64,000 nucleotides of DNA from Sorex araneus (GCF_027595985.1 NC_073307.1:47594509-47658508), one strand, 5' to 3'. Positions 43,001-55,739 are shown, numbered from the stretch's first letter. Numbers and translations are program-made. The notes: generated by a model from the sequence alone, not told the origin.

Positions 43001-43980
43001 TGGGCAGTGAGCTGGGCTCAGGGCCCCGGCACCCTGGTCACAGAGGCCTCCCCTCCCCCCTCCCTGACCACCCTCCCCGCCCCCAGAGTTTCATCTCTCA
43101 CTGGTGCCATGGCAACTAACAGCGCCAGGCCCTGGCAGCCAAAGGGGCCCCCCCGAGCGGGGTCCGAGGCTGCGGCTGGGGATGGGCGTCCAGCAGGCGC
43201 AGACAAGCAAACCTTCTGTTCCCGGTGCTGCTGCCAGCCGGGGCTTCAGCCCGGGGCCAGGCGGGGGCCACACAGAATGGGTTCTCAGAGCCAAGGCGGC
43301 AGGGGCAGGGAGGCCGGCCCTTCCCGCAGACCCACCAGCTCTGCCCACCTGCAGCAGCCTGGGCCTGCAAGTCCGGCAGGGCTGGCTAACTTGCAGAGCA
43401 CCTGCCATCCACTGCTGCCACCCAGGAGCATCAGGACCCCCCTCGGAGCACTGTGGAGGCCCAAGGAGAGTCAAGGCCCGCTTCCCATTTGCTGCTTTCT
43501 CAGCGTTTGCTCTCTTGCGCGTCTTCCCTCACCACCTCCAACTCTCCCGTTTGCTGGCTTACAGCTCCTGGACCTCAGTTTCCCTTCTGTAAGTCAGGGA
43601 TTGTCATTTAGTTGTTAAGGTCCCCCCGAGAGGCTGATGGCAAGCCTGAGCCTTGTAGCAGAACCTGGCACACGGAGGGGGTCACGTTCCCACTGAGTCA
43701 CTCGGGTCGGGGGGGAGGGAGCCTGCTGTGGCCGGGAGTGCATGTGACCAAGTATGAGCTGAGCTCTGGGGGTGGGGGGGGTGTTAGAGGAACGGGACAT
43801 GGCGGCAGTCCCCAGGCATCTGGGAACTGTTACCGGTCAGCAGACTTGGGGTGTGGGATGTCCTGCCCAGCCTCCTTGGGGACTCAGAGGCCGAACCAGG
43901 ACTCTCCCGCCGGTCAGTCCAGATCACGAGCTGCAGGTCTGGTCTGCCAACCAGGATTCTTCTGCATTTGTGGTTTAGAA

Positions 43981-44231
<251 letters not shown>

Positions 44232-45318
44232 AATAACTCTGTGTTTCTGGAATGGGATCAGGATCACAGTGGGTGCATGAGAAACATGCACGATGGCTGT
44301 GTTGCGTTGGCTCTTCCGTGCTCAGCTGCCCCCTACTAACTTGGATGTCATCGCTGTCACTTATATCCCTCATAACTCCAGTACGCCAGGCAGGGGCTGG
44401 GGGAACAGGCTGGGGAGGGGGCAGAAGAGACACGGGACCCTGGAGCCGGCAGGCTGCGTTCACGCTCCATGGGCAGCAACACGGAGCCAGCTGGGGCCCG
44501 AGTCCAGCCTGACCCCACTTTCTGGGGCCTGAGGTCCCAGTTCTGGGCTCTGACCCCCGGAACCGAGTCTAACCTCCACGGCTGGAAAGTGCGACAGGGC
44601 CAACGTCTCTGAGGAGCTCGGGAAAGTGTAACTTCTACAGTTATGTTGGAGCTCTATGTCCCAGGTGAGTTGGGCTATTTGGTGGTCAGTGCCAGGGATG
44701 GGGCTTCTCAAAGACTCGTGTGAGGCTTAGGGAGTGGAGAGCACAAGGCTTTGAGGAGGAAGAGCAGGGGGAGATCCGGGCAGCCAGAGACCAGGTCCCT
44801 TCAGCAGGGAAAAAGCACAGCCCTCACTTCAGGAAGGTTTTGGGCTATGAGGCTATTGGTTGGGCTTGTGCTGGACATGTCAGGAGGCCGACATGGACAA
44901 GATTGTTGCTTTTGACCCTGTCCCCAGTGATAGCCACTTCTGATGGTACTTCCGTCCCAGACCCCTGTCCTGCCAGCTGCTTCTCTAGTCTGTCCCCTGC
45001 CACTGCACGGTGTTCATCTCTGGCTCCTGAATACCCTCAGTGGACCCATACAGCCCCAGTTGAGAGACGCTGGGCTAGAGGACAGTTTCAGGGAGAAGAA
45101 GCCTCAAACCCAGACTGACTCACCTGGCAGGACTAGCTACACAGTTGTGGGTCTGAGCGCAAAATGAAAGCCAGGGCCACTTGTTAAAAACTTATCAGGA
45201 ACTTCAAGATCAGGGTCTTCATGCAGGGCCTCTAGGACTGCAAAAGGTAAATGCAGGGGACATTATTTTTGCTTTCTAATGAAAACAGTCTATCTGTCCA
45301 CCCATCTGTCTGTCCATT

Positions 45319-45494
45319 CATTTTTTTTCTTTTTGGGTCACATCCAGTGATGCACAGGGGTTATTCCTGGCTTATGCACTTAAGAATTACTCCTGGCGGT
45401 GCTCAGGGGACCATATGGGATGCTGGGATTTGAACCTGGGTCGGCCGCGTTTGCAAGGCAAATTCCCTACCCGCTGTGCTATTTCTCTAGCCCC
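45319..45494 (-). mobile_element. SOR-type SINE
   Basis: Poly-T, CTTTTTGGGTCACATCC, GGTCGGCCGCGTTTGCAAGG and GCTATTTCTCTAGCCCC. Confidence 0.9.
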
Positions 45495-45509
45495 TCCATT
45501 GTCTTTTAA

Positions 45510-45920
45510 TCCATTGTTCCATCCATGCATTCATTTGTCTACCCACCCATTCATCCATCCATCCACTCATCTAGCTATCTATCCATCCATCTACCCATCC
45601 CCCCACAAACCCCCCCACCATCCATCCACCCATCTATCTATCAATTCATCCACCTACCCATCCATCCATTCATCCACATCCATCCATCCACTCATCCACA
45701 CATCCATCCACCAATGCACCAACCCATCCATCCATTCATCTATAATTTCATCCACCATCCATTCATAAAATCATCTACCCATCCATTTATCCATCCACTC
45801 ATCTATTCATCAAATCATCTACCTAAGCATCCATTCATTCGTTACATCCATTCATCCATCCACCCATCCATCCATCCATTCATCCATCCATCTATTCATC
45901 ATCCATCCTCCACTAATCTG
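45510..45920. repeat. (CATC)n imperfect tetranucleotide array
   Basis: About 400 bases of CCATCCATTCATCCA units with CAT, ACC and TAT variants. Confidence 0.96.
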
Positions 45921-46489
45921 TTGTGGCATCTTTGTGTGCAAATATTTGTCTATTTTCACCAATCAGTAGATAGGACCAGCCTAGGAGTTGATAAGACCAC
46001 AAATACAGTAAGCCCGTACAACTGCCCCTGGGCCAGTCTCACACTATCTGCAAAAAGAAATTGTGGTCACAATGAAGAAGGGCCAGAATCCCATAAATAA
46101 ATCTCAAAAGAGATCGAAAGCTGCAGTTAATCCCAGATCCACACATGGCATAACAGACGGGGGTAAATTGGAGGGGGGCAGGTTGGCCAGGGGCCCGCCC
46201 AAGCAGAGCCCCAGGCAGCCACTTGCCTCCACAATCCAAAATCATTGCCATACCCCCGGCCTGACTCCACCACCTCAGGACGGACCTCACCAAAGATATA
46301 ATCTGCTGAAAATTTGAGTGTGCGGGTTTTGTGACTGAATCTCCAGGCTTTCTCAGGGGTTGGATGGGCTACCTCCCCCTACCTCCCTGTACTTCTCGAA
46401 GCCTCGGCAGTCACATCCACACCCCAAAGCTGCCACCCAGTTAAAAATCTACTCCAGCCTTATCGTCCAGATAAAAATACCAAATGCCC

Positions 46490-46770
46490 TGAACAAACAC
46501 CATAGCCTCTTGGCACCTGTATTGCAAACCATAATGCACAAAAGGAAAAGGAGAGAGAGCGAGCAAGAAGGAAAATGCCTCCCATAGAGGGAGGCTGGGT
46601 GTGGGGGTTAGGGGTTGGGGGATGGTGGTAAGGAAACAGGGGACATTGGTGTGGAAATGTGCACTGGTGGAGGGATGGGTGCTGGCTCATTGTATGACTG
46701 AAACCCAATTAAGAACAGCTTTGTAATGGTCTATCTCACGGATATCCAATTAAAAATTTAAAATAAAGGA
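46490..46770 (+). mobile_element. L1 3'-end fragment
   Basis: CCTGTATTGCAAACCATAAT, GGAGGCTGGGTGTGG, GTGCACTGGTGGAGGGATGG, TGTATGACTGAAACCCAATT and an A-rich tail match 34,165-34,400. Confidence 0.8.
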
Positions 46771-47064
46771 AAACAATGAAGAAGGGTCCTGACCACGGTT
46801 TCCTGGTACATAACACTGTCCAGGGGCTTCCTAGCCCAGATGAGGGTAATGCTTCAGCCCAAACTTCCCCGTGGCCTCACCCCAGAGAGGATGGGGGCTG
46901 AGCCTTGGGGACATGCATGTGGACAGTGAAGCCAGCCCGGACGAACCAGGTCTGTGGGCTGCACCTGCACTTAGTGCTGGCCTGAACCAGCCGCCTTCTG
47001 CTCCCTTTCTGCACCCCAGACTCACACCCACACTCCGTGGAGGCTGGACCAACTCCCTTCAAAA
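46771..47064. other. Unassigned intronic sequence
   Basis: No gene or repeat recognised. Confidence 0.3.
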
Positions 47065-47268
47065 GTCATCCTCGGGGATGGAGCGATAGCACAGTGGGTA
47101 GGGCGTTTGCCTTGCACGCGGCCGACCCAGGTTCGAATCCCAGCATCCCATATGGTCCCCTGAGCACCGCCAGGAGTAATTCCTGAGTGTAGAACCAGGA
47201 GTGACCCCTGTGCATCGCCGGGTGTGACCCAAAAAGCAAAAAAAAAAAAAAAAAAAAAATCATCCTCA
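47065..47268 (+). mobile_element. Young SOR-type SINE
   Basis: Flanks TCATCCTC at both ends. Near-consensus head and B box (GGTTCGAATCCC, perfect tRNA-type) and a pure poly-A tail. Confidence 0.94.
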
Positions 47269-48284
47269 TCTCTGCCCTTCAGAGCTGCTGTGGCCCCGTC
47301 CCTCAGGGGACCTCACTCTCCATCACAGGGTGGGGGTGCCAGCCCCTCGGGCAGATGAAAGGCTTCGGAACCTGAGACATCAAATAGCCTTGCTTGGAGG
47401 GAGGAGAAGATGGGGCATTAGGGCTTCGAGAGGAATATGCTTTGATGTTTCAGCTAGAGCTCTGAGTTTGGGGGTGGGGGGGACGCCCAGAGAGCATCTG
47501 GGTGGGGTGCTGGGGTGCTGGGGCCTTGGAGTGTCAGTCAGGATAGAGACATTCCACGCTGGAAGGAACGAGTGTGCATGGCAGCGAGAGAGTCTCCCAG
47601 AATTGGGGTATCACTGCCTCCCTCCCCCGCCCCACCTGTGTGCCCGACTCAGCACCCGTCGGCAATGGCGAGAGGAAGTCAGGCCCATCAGGAGGGGCCT
47701 GAGAGGCCAGTGTCCACCTCCACGTCTAACGGGCACTAGACCTGGCCTCCATCCCCGGGAAAATGGAGCTGGACGGGCGCGTGGGTGCAGGAAGAGGCAG
47801 CCCTCGTACCCAGAAGCCAGAGGGCACTGACAGGCCGATGGCCAGAACGCTCCACATTCTTCAGGTCGAAGTCTTCCTTTAGCGGTCATCGATTCTGACC
47901 TCCCCACACCCCCCATAACGTGTGGGAACGGGCAAGAAAAACCCTTTCATTGTGAAGTTAAATATGCATGATCGCTGAGTACACAACAGGGCTTGTGTGG
48001 CTGCCAATCCAGGCTTGGAATCTGGGCTTGTTTGAGGGCCGGGAGCAACTTGGAGCTCGTATGGTTCAATCATTCGGGTTTGCTGAGGGGGAAAAGACCG
48101 AGGCTCGAAGGACTGGCTCCTTCGGCGTCACACAGCACGGGCTCCGGGCCACCCTTCACATACCACAACCGAGAATGCTCAGAGCTGAGGCTAAACCCCG
48201 GCACCCCCACCCCGAGTGATCGCAGGACCCCCTGAGCTCTCTGGAGCAGGAAATGCAAGGGGTGAATTATAGCTCCCCACCCCT

Positions 48285-48425
48285 GCTCTGGGACTTTGGG
48301 CAACTGACTTCACCTCTCTGGTCATTTCCTCGTCCATAAAGGAGAGAGTGTTTATATCTGTTCTCAAACTTGTTGTGATGATTAAATTAGTTTAGCAAAT
48401 ATTTATAAAGTTCTCGCTGCAGACC
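48285..48425 (+). mobile_element. MIR fragment
   Basis: ACTTTGGGCAACTGACTTCA, CCTCTCTGGTCATTTCC, TTGTTGTGATGATTAAATTA and AAATATTTATAAAGTTC follow the MIR order. Confidence 0.75.
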
Positions 48426-48829
48426 TGCCTGTTCTCGACTGAGGGCTAAGCGGTGAGCTTGCGGGCCTGGAGGCACTGCTCTCCGGAAGTGCTCAGAGAG
48501 CACTGGGCCTGGTGGTTTGCTGAAACGAAGCAAGCTCAGACCTGGGGGAGGGACCCTCATCTCTCCTCACCGCTGCCCAGGCTGGACTGGGCAAAGGAGT
48601 GGGGGAAGATCTCCGCCCCCCACCCCCATAAGAGTCTTTAGTCTTGAGATTCTAATGGGGATACATTCCAGGTGTCAAGGGTCATTGTCATTCCTTCCTC
48701 CCTCCCCCCAACACTCAACAACCCATTCTGAGCAAACCACCCCAAATGCCTCCTCCAGACCCAAAGACCGCCCAGGCCTGGACTCCTTTCGACACGGGCA
48801 GCATCTGCCTACCGTGGCGTTGGCCCAGG

Positions 48830-48983
48830 AGGGTCACACCTAGTGGTGGTACTCAGGACTTACTCCTGGCTCTGTGCTCAGAGATGACTCCTCATGGGGC
48901 CCGGGCCCATACCAAGGAGATAAAACCTGGGTTGGCCGCATGCAAGGCAAGCGCCTGACCCGCTGTACTAGGGCTCCGGCCTC
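48830..48983 (-). mobile_element. Diverged SOR-type SINE
   Basis: GGGTCACACCTAGTGGTGGT, GGTTGGCCGCATGCAAGGC and GGGCTCCGGCCTC. Confidence 0.8.
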
Positions 48984-49189
48984 GTGGCTTGGCCTCTGAA
49001 GATTGCAGACCGAGTTCACGGCAAAGTTGCTCCGTGCGGGAGGCAGGGAGAGTAACAACGGTCTCGGTTAACAGCACCCGGCCTAGCCCAGAGCTGGGCG
49101 CCTGACCGCTCCTATCACTTCACCGTGGCCACCAAGGGGCCCTGAGTGCTAGCCCAGGCCACTCGGCCAGTGTGAGTGACGCCAAACTA

Positions 49190-49292
49190 AAGTACATCCC
49201 CAGGGGTCCCCCGAGCACCACCAGGAGAGATCCCTGAGCGAGCACAGAGTCAGGGGCAAGCCCTGAGCTTCACCGGGCATGGCTGGAAACAG
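49190..49292 (+). mobile_element. 5'-truncated SINE fragment
   Basis: CATCCCCAGGGGTCCCCCGA, CACCACCAGGAGAGATCCC and AAGCCCTGAGCTTCACC. Confidence 0.65.
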
Positions 49293-49594
49293 GGTGATAA
49301 CATGCAACACTGGAACCAAACCAGGCGAGCACGTGTGGCCGTGGACCCCCATTCCGTGGTGTCCACGCTCCGATGCACAGGCTCCCCAGAAAGGAGGGGC
49401 CCGAGAACTCTGGAATCCTGAGCTCTGGTGGCCCCACAGTCACCCACAGCCCTGTGCCCACACCCCCCGCACAGGGGAGGGTCCGGCGCCTTACTCCCAC
49501 GGGGCAGTCCTGAGCTGAAGGTTTCCCGCACTGAGGGCCCTGAGCGGGCACAAGGACTCAGAGATGGAGACTCCTCCCTCTCTGCCGAGTGGTC

Positions 49595-49675
49595 CTGGGA
49601 AAGTCACTCAGTCTCGCCAAGCCCCCCATTTACTCATCTGCAAAATGGGTAACAACAATGCATTTGATGAGGACC
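49595..49675 (+). mobile_element. MIR core fragment
   Basis: GGGAAAGTCACTCAGTCTCG followed by TCATCTGCAAAATGGGTAAC is the MIR core module. Confidence 0.65.
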
Positions 49676-50240
49676 TGCGGTGGGACTGGCATGGGGGGGG
49701 GTGCTGCCGGCCCCACGCCAAGGGCAGAGTCAGCACTTGTGGTGGCCACACATTCCTGGTCGCGTGCCGGCTGAGTGCCCAGAGGGCGCGTGACTTGATA
49801 AGAGGGTGCTCCCGGCTGCCAGGCATGTTCTGGGCGGTGGCAGGCCTGGGTGTTGCTCTTACACTCTCCGTGGAGGGCCTCCTGGCCTTCCCCAGCTTGT
49901 CCTCAGCCCCACCGCCTACCTGGCGGGAGACCCGGGGAACGGCCCGGACAGGGAGAGGCCTGGAGCCCGAGGGGACAAAGAGAACACTCACAGGAAGAGA
50001 GGACCCAGATACAGGCTCCAGTACTAGGGCAGGGCAAGCACACGCAAGATGAAGTAACCAGGAGGGCTCCTTGGAGGAAGCGGAGTAGGGTGACTCTTGA
50101 GAAGAAAGTGGAAGGAGAGGAAGGGTATTCCAGGGCGAGCCCCAGGAGCCCAGTGCTCTGCTGGGATCTTTCAAACACCATCTGGAATTCTGAGGTGTGA
50201 GTGGCAGGAACTCAGTCCCGTCTGGAGTGAGGGAACAGGG

Positions 50241-50448
50241 AGGTGCTACTTTTTTTTTTTTTTTTTTTTTTGCTTTTTTGGGTCACACCCAGGGATGCAC
50301 AGGGGTCACTCCTGGCTCATGCACTCAGGAATCAGTCCTGGCGGTGCTCAGGGGACCATATGGGATGCTGGGAATCGAACCCGGGTCGGCCGTGTGCAAG
50401 GCAAACATCCTCCCCGCTGTGCTATCACTCCAGCCCCTCGGTGCTACA
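50241..50448 (-). mobile_element. Young SOR-type SINE with target-site duplication
   Basis: GGTGCTAC repeats at 50,242-50,249 and 50,440-50,447. Long poly-T, GGTCACACCCAGGGATGC, GGGTCGGCCGTGTGCAAGGC and CACTCCAGCCCC. Confidence 0.93.
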
Positions 50449-50508
50449 TTTTCTGAGACTTCTGTGAGCCTCGGCTTCCTTACGCCACAAATGCATGTAA
50501 AAATCCTG

Positions 50509-50675
50509 AGGCTGGAGAGACAGGACAGTGCGTAGGGCGCTTGCCTTGCGTGTGCCAAACCTGGGTTTCATTTCCCAGTATTCTATTTGCTCCCCCGAGC
50601 ACTGCCAGGAGTGATTTCTGAGTGCAGAGCCAGGAGGAACCCCTGAGCCTTATCGGGTGGGACCCCCACCCCACC
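50509..50675 (+). mobile_element. Diverged SOR-type SINE
   Basis: GAGAGACAGGACAGTGCGTA head, CTGGGTTTCATTTCCCAGTA B box, CTTATCGGGTGGGACCCCC end. Confidence 0.82.
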
Positions 50676-51575
50676 CCCACCCCACCTCACCCAAATGCAT
50701 ATAAAAGTCAACCCTGAAAAAAAAAAGTCAACCCTGCCTCTAGAGTGCTAGCTGCATGCATGTTCCATGGGGGGCGGGGGGACACCCCCACACCCCCACA
50801 GTCCTGCGCGCAGTAGGAGGCCGTGGCAGCTACAGTCGGGAGCCCCAGAAGAACCCTAGTCAGATTTCCTATCTAGCACGGAGTGGAGAAGGGGCAGCTT
50901 CCCAAAGAAGGGAGACCTCCCGGGGGCGAGGGGCACAGCCTGGCACGGAGGCAAGGGCGCAGGGCAAGCCCCGATCTGCACAGGGGGGGTCCCCGATGGG
51001 AAGGAACGAAGTTGAGACAGACCCTCGCTCCTGCAGCTCCACACCAGGCCTGCCCGGCCTCTGCCAGCTCTCGAGCTTTCCGGCCACGGGGTTTGGAAGG
51101 GCGTCTTAGGAATCTGGGAAATCTGCAAATCCATTTAAATCCCTGGAGACTGCCTGGCGGCAACTGGCCCAGAACCAGATTCTTCTTCAGGGCCGGCTTG
51201 GCCCCCGCCCGGGCTGGGCTGGACTCCGCGGGGCCCCCATCCCTGGCCCGGGCCCCTGGCTGATCTGCTGCTTACGTCTCACTTCCCGCTCTCGTCTCAC
51301 TCCCCATCTCTGAGCACAAGCGCTACCCCCACGGGCAGCTGTGCCTGGGGCAGCCCCTCAGGGCACCCAGAAACCTCTGGCCCCGGGTCCGCCCAGCAGC
51401 TGGGCAGCACAGTGGGGTGGGGGGGCTGGCCCCTGGGCCCCCGCAGAGGCTGCATCCTCCCACCTCGCAGAACCTCCCATCTGGTTCTGTTAAAAATATT
51501 TTCCATTTTGTGACCTACTGAGAAGGCGCAGCCTCGGGTGAGGGGACAGGAGGAGAGGCGGGGGCTGGCTCTTAC

Positions 51576-51955
51576 CTTGTTGCCGATGCCTGGTGGTGTG
51601 GGCATGGGCCCCGGCGGCGCGGGGCTGGCCGTCACTCCCTCCAGGAAGTCCTCCTCGCTACCCTCTCCCCTTATCCCCCGGGGCAGTGGCTAGGGAGGAG
51701 AAAGGAAGAACTGTGGCTGAGCCGCGGTGGGGGCGGCAGTCGGGGCTGCAGGGGCAGGACGGGGTGGGGTGGGGGCTCAGTCCCGCAGCATCCCCAAGAG
51801 GACCAGAGGCGCCCCGGGGCGGGCTGGCCTGTCCAGCGCAGCGGCTGCGGCCCGCGGGCTGTGCCCTGGCGCCAGCTCTCGCTCTCCGCTCCGCGCCTCT
51901 GCTCCTCTCCAAGTTGCTTGCAGAGCAGCCGTCCCGGCCCCAGACGGGGCGGGCG
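51576..51955 (-). other. PDGFRB: PDGFRB exon 1 (non-coding, predicted)
   Basis: Ends in a strong donor, GGCAACAAG|GTAAGAG (exon end 51,576). The 5' boundary is placed about 65 bp from the CCAAT box, following what is known of the mammalian promoter; about 380 bp fits the known 5'UTR size. It contains a 4-codon uORF (ATG at 51,789-51,791, TGA four codons later) and a second ATG at 51,603-51,605 that has no stop before the splice. Exact start and donor use are predictions. Confidence 0.65.
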
Positions 51956-52080
51956 GGAGTTGCTCTCCGCACTGTGTGCTTCCCTGCCCCCCTGGGGGAA
52001 AGGCTGCAGGGCGGCCTCTGATTGGCCGGCTCGGGAGAAGGGGGGCAGCGGGGCGGGGAGGGTGGACGCGTGTGTCTGTT
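51590..52080. promoter_or_regulatory. CpG-rich region over the PDGFRB promoter
   Basis: Dense CG dinucleotides from exon 1 through the promoter (for example GGGGCGGGCTGG, GCGCGGAGCGG and GGCGGGCGGG on either strand), against CpG-poor flanks. Confidence 0.7.
51956..52060 (-). promoter_or_regulatory. PDGFRB: PDGFRB promoter with CCAAT box
   Basis: On the minus strand GCCGGCCAATCAGAGG, with CCAAT at 52,021-52,025, faces exon 1. There is no TATA at the expected distance. NF-Y binding to a CCAAT motif about 60-70 bp upstream of the start is described for mammalian PDGFRB. Upstream (52,080-52,180) lies a T/C-rich stretch. Confidence 0.72.
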
Positions 52081-54370
52081 TTCAATTTCAGTCCCCCCCC
52101 TTCCCCTCTTTTCCCCCAAGTTTCTTGTTTTTCTTCTTTTCCCTCCCCTCGCTCCCTCCCGTCGCCTGCCCTCTCAGGATGTGAGGGGATGTTTAGAAAT
52201 TCCACGGCCCACGCCAGCCCCGCCGCTGAGTCACTTTTATTAGAGCGGCCTGACCTGTCTCGGGTGGCACCTACGGGTGGGGCCCACACTGTGCCTCAGT
52301 ATCCCCAAGTTGATCCTGTCGACATCCATTCCATGAGGCGGGGGTGGGGGGTGGCCTGTGTCAGACTCTGTGCTGGGGGTTGGATGGCGTTTCCCGAGCA
52401 GGGGTGCCCAGGCTCCAGGGAGCATCGCAGGCAGGGGCCCCACAATGGACAGGAGACCGGAAGGACACTGAAGAGGTGGAGCTTCAGGGAACTGGGGAGG
52501 GGGGGATGCCGGGAAGCACCTGCCAAGACTGTCCATGGGGACTCCAGAGCGTCAGACCCTCACGGTTGCCCACTTCACACTTGCAAGGCCGAGGAAAGGA
52601 GTTTTGTGGAGGTGGGGGTGGGTCTCTCCCTGGGATCAGTGCTCTGGGGTCACTCCAGCGGGGCCCAAGAGGCCAGACAGGGTGCTGGAGATCAGACTGG
52701 CCTCACCAAAGGGCGAGGCGAGCTCCTGAGCCACTGAACCCCCTCTCAGTCCCCACGGAAAGGGTTTCCCCCCATTTCACAGGCAAGAAAACTCTGACCC
52801 AGAGGAGTGTGGTGGGCTTCCCGAGCTCCCACCGCCCCGCAGGCCAGAGCGGAGGCAGGTCTTGTTAGTAACACGACCACCTGACCTCCACAGAAGCGCA
52901 GTGTAGACGGGCCTACGAGTGTCGGGCTGGGGACTTGCCCCTCTGACCGGGTGAGCCACTTAACAGCCACCAGAGGAGGGTCCCTTCTCTTCTGTCTCCC
53001 CCCTCTGGCCTTCCCTTCCTCTCACCCAGACCAAGGCCACTCCGCCCCTTCTTCCTTTACCCCATTCTCAGAGTCATGGGCCCCACCAAGCTGTGACATC
53101 ATTCCAGAGGGCTGGAGGGCTCTGAGCACGGTCCCGGGAACCACCTGCCTGTGTTTCCCAGAGTAGCCCCCAACCACGGAGCTGGGAGGGTCCCTGGACA
53201 CCACTGACTGTGGCCCCCAAACCAAAATTAAATGCTGTGTGTAAATAAAAGGGCTCAGAGAGTGGAGTTGACTTCCCTCCCACTTGTACCTGGGGGAAAC
53301 TGAGTCACAGAGCGAGCAAGAGGTCAGGGTTCACGCAGGGCTGGGCTGGGACTGGTGAGCATCTTCTGTCCGGGGCCAGGGGATTGTCCAGCAGAACGTT
53401 TGGGCGAGAACCCGCAGAAGGACACTGGTGTCCACCGACCCCACGTCATGGGGTCTGAGAAAGCTCATGTCTCCTCTTAAGACAGGGACGAGGGACCGGA
53501 AGGAGCCCAGAGCCAGGCTCAGAGCCCCATCAGCCTTCACAACCCGCCCTCCCAGAATTTAAGCCCCCCCCCCCCCCGCCCACTCGCTGCCCCTCGGCCC
53601 AGCCCCAGGGACCAGAACAGACTGACTGGGGTTGGCAGGAAGGCATCGTGACCTCCAGCCTCTCCAAAAAGCCGGTCAGGGGCTCAGGCGTCAGCGTGAC
53701 TGCTGCGTGGACAGGGCGGGCATGCCGTCCTCACTGCGCCTCCGTGTCCCAACCTGCACATCACACACAGTGTACTGGAAGGACTTCCTGTCCGCCAGCT
53801 CCTCAGGGCCGGGCGCTGGCTAGAGGGAGGAGGCTGCTGGGCCCCAGGACAGGGGGACAGCTGGGGGCCAGAGGGGCAGCCCAGCACGGGGAAAGGCTGG
53901 TGGTGGTTCCCGGGGGAAGCTGGCAGCCGGCAGTTTCCGGCCAGCCCAGCCATCCACTGGCCCATCTGGAATCACTTAGCCCCTACCACCATTAACCCTT
54001 GGCAGGCACCGGGGTTCTGCCTCCCCTGCTGCTGACACGGGCTGGGGGAGGCAGGGGCTCGGGGAGCGCCCCAAGGTGCTCCAGACACCTCTGGCCATCT
54101 GTGAATGAATGAAGGGAGGGCAGGGCGGGGTGGAGGTGGCGCCGAGCTTGATTCCCAGCTTCCGCGGGTCCATCCTGCACTTCTCTGAGCCTCAGTTTCC
54201 CCTGGAGGAAGGTAATCGAATCCCAATTGCTTGGGCTGCTGTGGTTTGCAGTGCACTTCCGGGGCACGGCAAGGCCCCTGGAGGGGTTCTCATGCAGCCA
54301 GCACCATGTCCCCCCGACCTGGGTCCCAGAGTGTCCGTCCCCTGTGGGCACAGCACAGAGCTGAGAGCAC
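52061..54370. other. Intergenic, upstream of PDGFRB
   Basis: A weak SINE-like segment occurs at 52,640-52,752 (GGGGTCACTCCAGCGGGGCC). A 14-base C-run lies at 53,565-53,578. Otherwise no gene or repeat was recognised. Confidence 0.4.
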
Positions 54371-54384
54371 AGGGCGCCCTGCCT

Positions 54385-54475
54385 GAGGGTCTCAGAGAGA
54401 GAGAAAGGGAGAGAGAGAGAGGGAGGGAGGGAGGAAGGGGAGGAGAGAGGGAGGGAGGGGGGAAGGAGGGAGGCC
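54385..54475. repeat. (GA)n/GGGA tract
   Basis: GAGAGAGAAAGGGAGAGAGA followed by GGGAGGGAGG units. Confidence 0.93.
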
Positions 54476-55552
54476 CAGCTCTCACGCTGCAGCCCCCCAA
54501 GCAGGCATACACCCAGCAGTCCTGACCCAGGCAGGAGGGCCAGTCAGGGCCAGCACCCTCCCGGCTCTCAGCTGTCAAGGGGGTTGGTTGTCTGGGCTGC
54601 CCTGTGCAAGCCGGGGAGAAAGCTGAATCCCGCACTGGCCCCTCCGGCCCGGGCTGGGGGCGTTTGTGCAACTGAGGCTGGGAAAGCGACTCTAGAGGCT
54701 GGTCGGGTGTTGGAGCAGGACCGGGCTGGGCTCGAGGCGTCTGCCTGGATGCTGGGGCCCATATGCTGCTCTGGAGGAGTGAATCAGGCGGCGGTGACCC
54801 CAGCCCCCCTCCCACGCCAGCTCATCGCAGCCGGAAGCCTGCCGCTCTCCGTGGGGCTGGGGAGGGGTGTCCGGAAGGCAGGGAGTGGGAGAGCTCCCAG
54901 GAGGCCGGCAGACACTCGCATCTGCCTCTCCCACGCTCCCTGCGTCCGCCCGCCCGCCCCCTCGGGCCGCGGGGGAGCTGCCTGCGTGTCCCAAGTCAGG
55001 GGCTGGATGGGGGTCGCAGCGTCCACACGTGCTGGGCTCTGAGGGTCCCCAGCAGCGTCGCCCGCCCTCCCCTCCCCCGCCCTGTACGTCCATTGAGCGG
55101 CAGGAAACTGTGGCCCGGAGAGCAGAGGGCACATAGCTGACTGAGGCCTGCGGGGACAGAAGGGGACTGGGGGTGGGCGGGCTGCAGGCGGAAGAGGCCG
55201 ACATGGGCCCTTCCTCCTGGACACTGGAGTGTCCGCAGGCCAGGCAGAGGGACGAGTCGGGGCTTGGGGCTCCAACCCCACCCTCGATTCCTAGGGCTGT
55301 GCTGACCAGGGCAGAGCAGACGCCGACAGCCCCGAGGCCTCTCCTGGGCCCTGCTGGGGGCTGGAGAGCCCACCTTCTCCGGGGACACCATCTCCTGAGG
55401 CCCAGACAGACTGTCACTGCCGCCACGGAGCCCTGCGACGGCTTGCCTGGCACCTACTTAGAGCTCACAGCACCACCAGGGCCAGCCTGATCCCGACCGG
55501 CATCACCCCCGGTGTGGGGCAGCCGCCGTGAGAACGCACTGGGCAGCTTCTG
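54476..55552. other. GC-rich intergenic DNA
   Basis: No exon or repeat recognised. Several open frames of 100-250 codons on both strands have no recognisable domain. Confidence 0.35.
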
Positions 55553-55739
55553 GGTTTTGTTTGTTTAGTTTTGTGTCCTGGAGCCACACACGGAGATGCT
55601 CAGGGCTCACTCCTGTCTCTGGGCCCAGGGATCACCCCTGGGGGAGCTTGGGGACCCACCTGGGGTGGCAGGGATCGAGCCCAGTCAGCCACGTGCAAGG
55701 CAAGTGCCCTGCCCACTGCATTATTGCTTCGGTGGCCCC
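55553..55739 (-). mobile_element. Diverged SOR-type SINE
   Basis: GGAGCCACACACGGAGATGC, ATCGAGCCCAGTCAGCCACG, GCAAGGCAAGTGCCCTGCC and ATTATTGCTTCGGTGGCCCC. Confidence 0.8.

Noticed and set aside
53565-53578. C-homopolymer
   Set aside because: A 14-base C run may be an assembly or sequencing artefact and carries no further signal.
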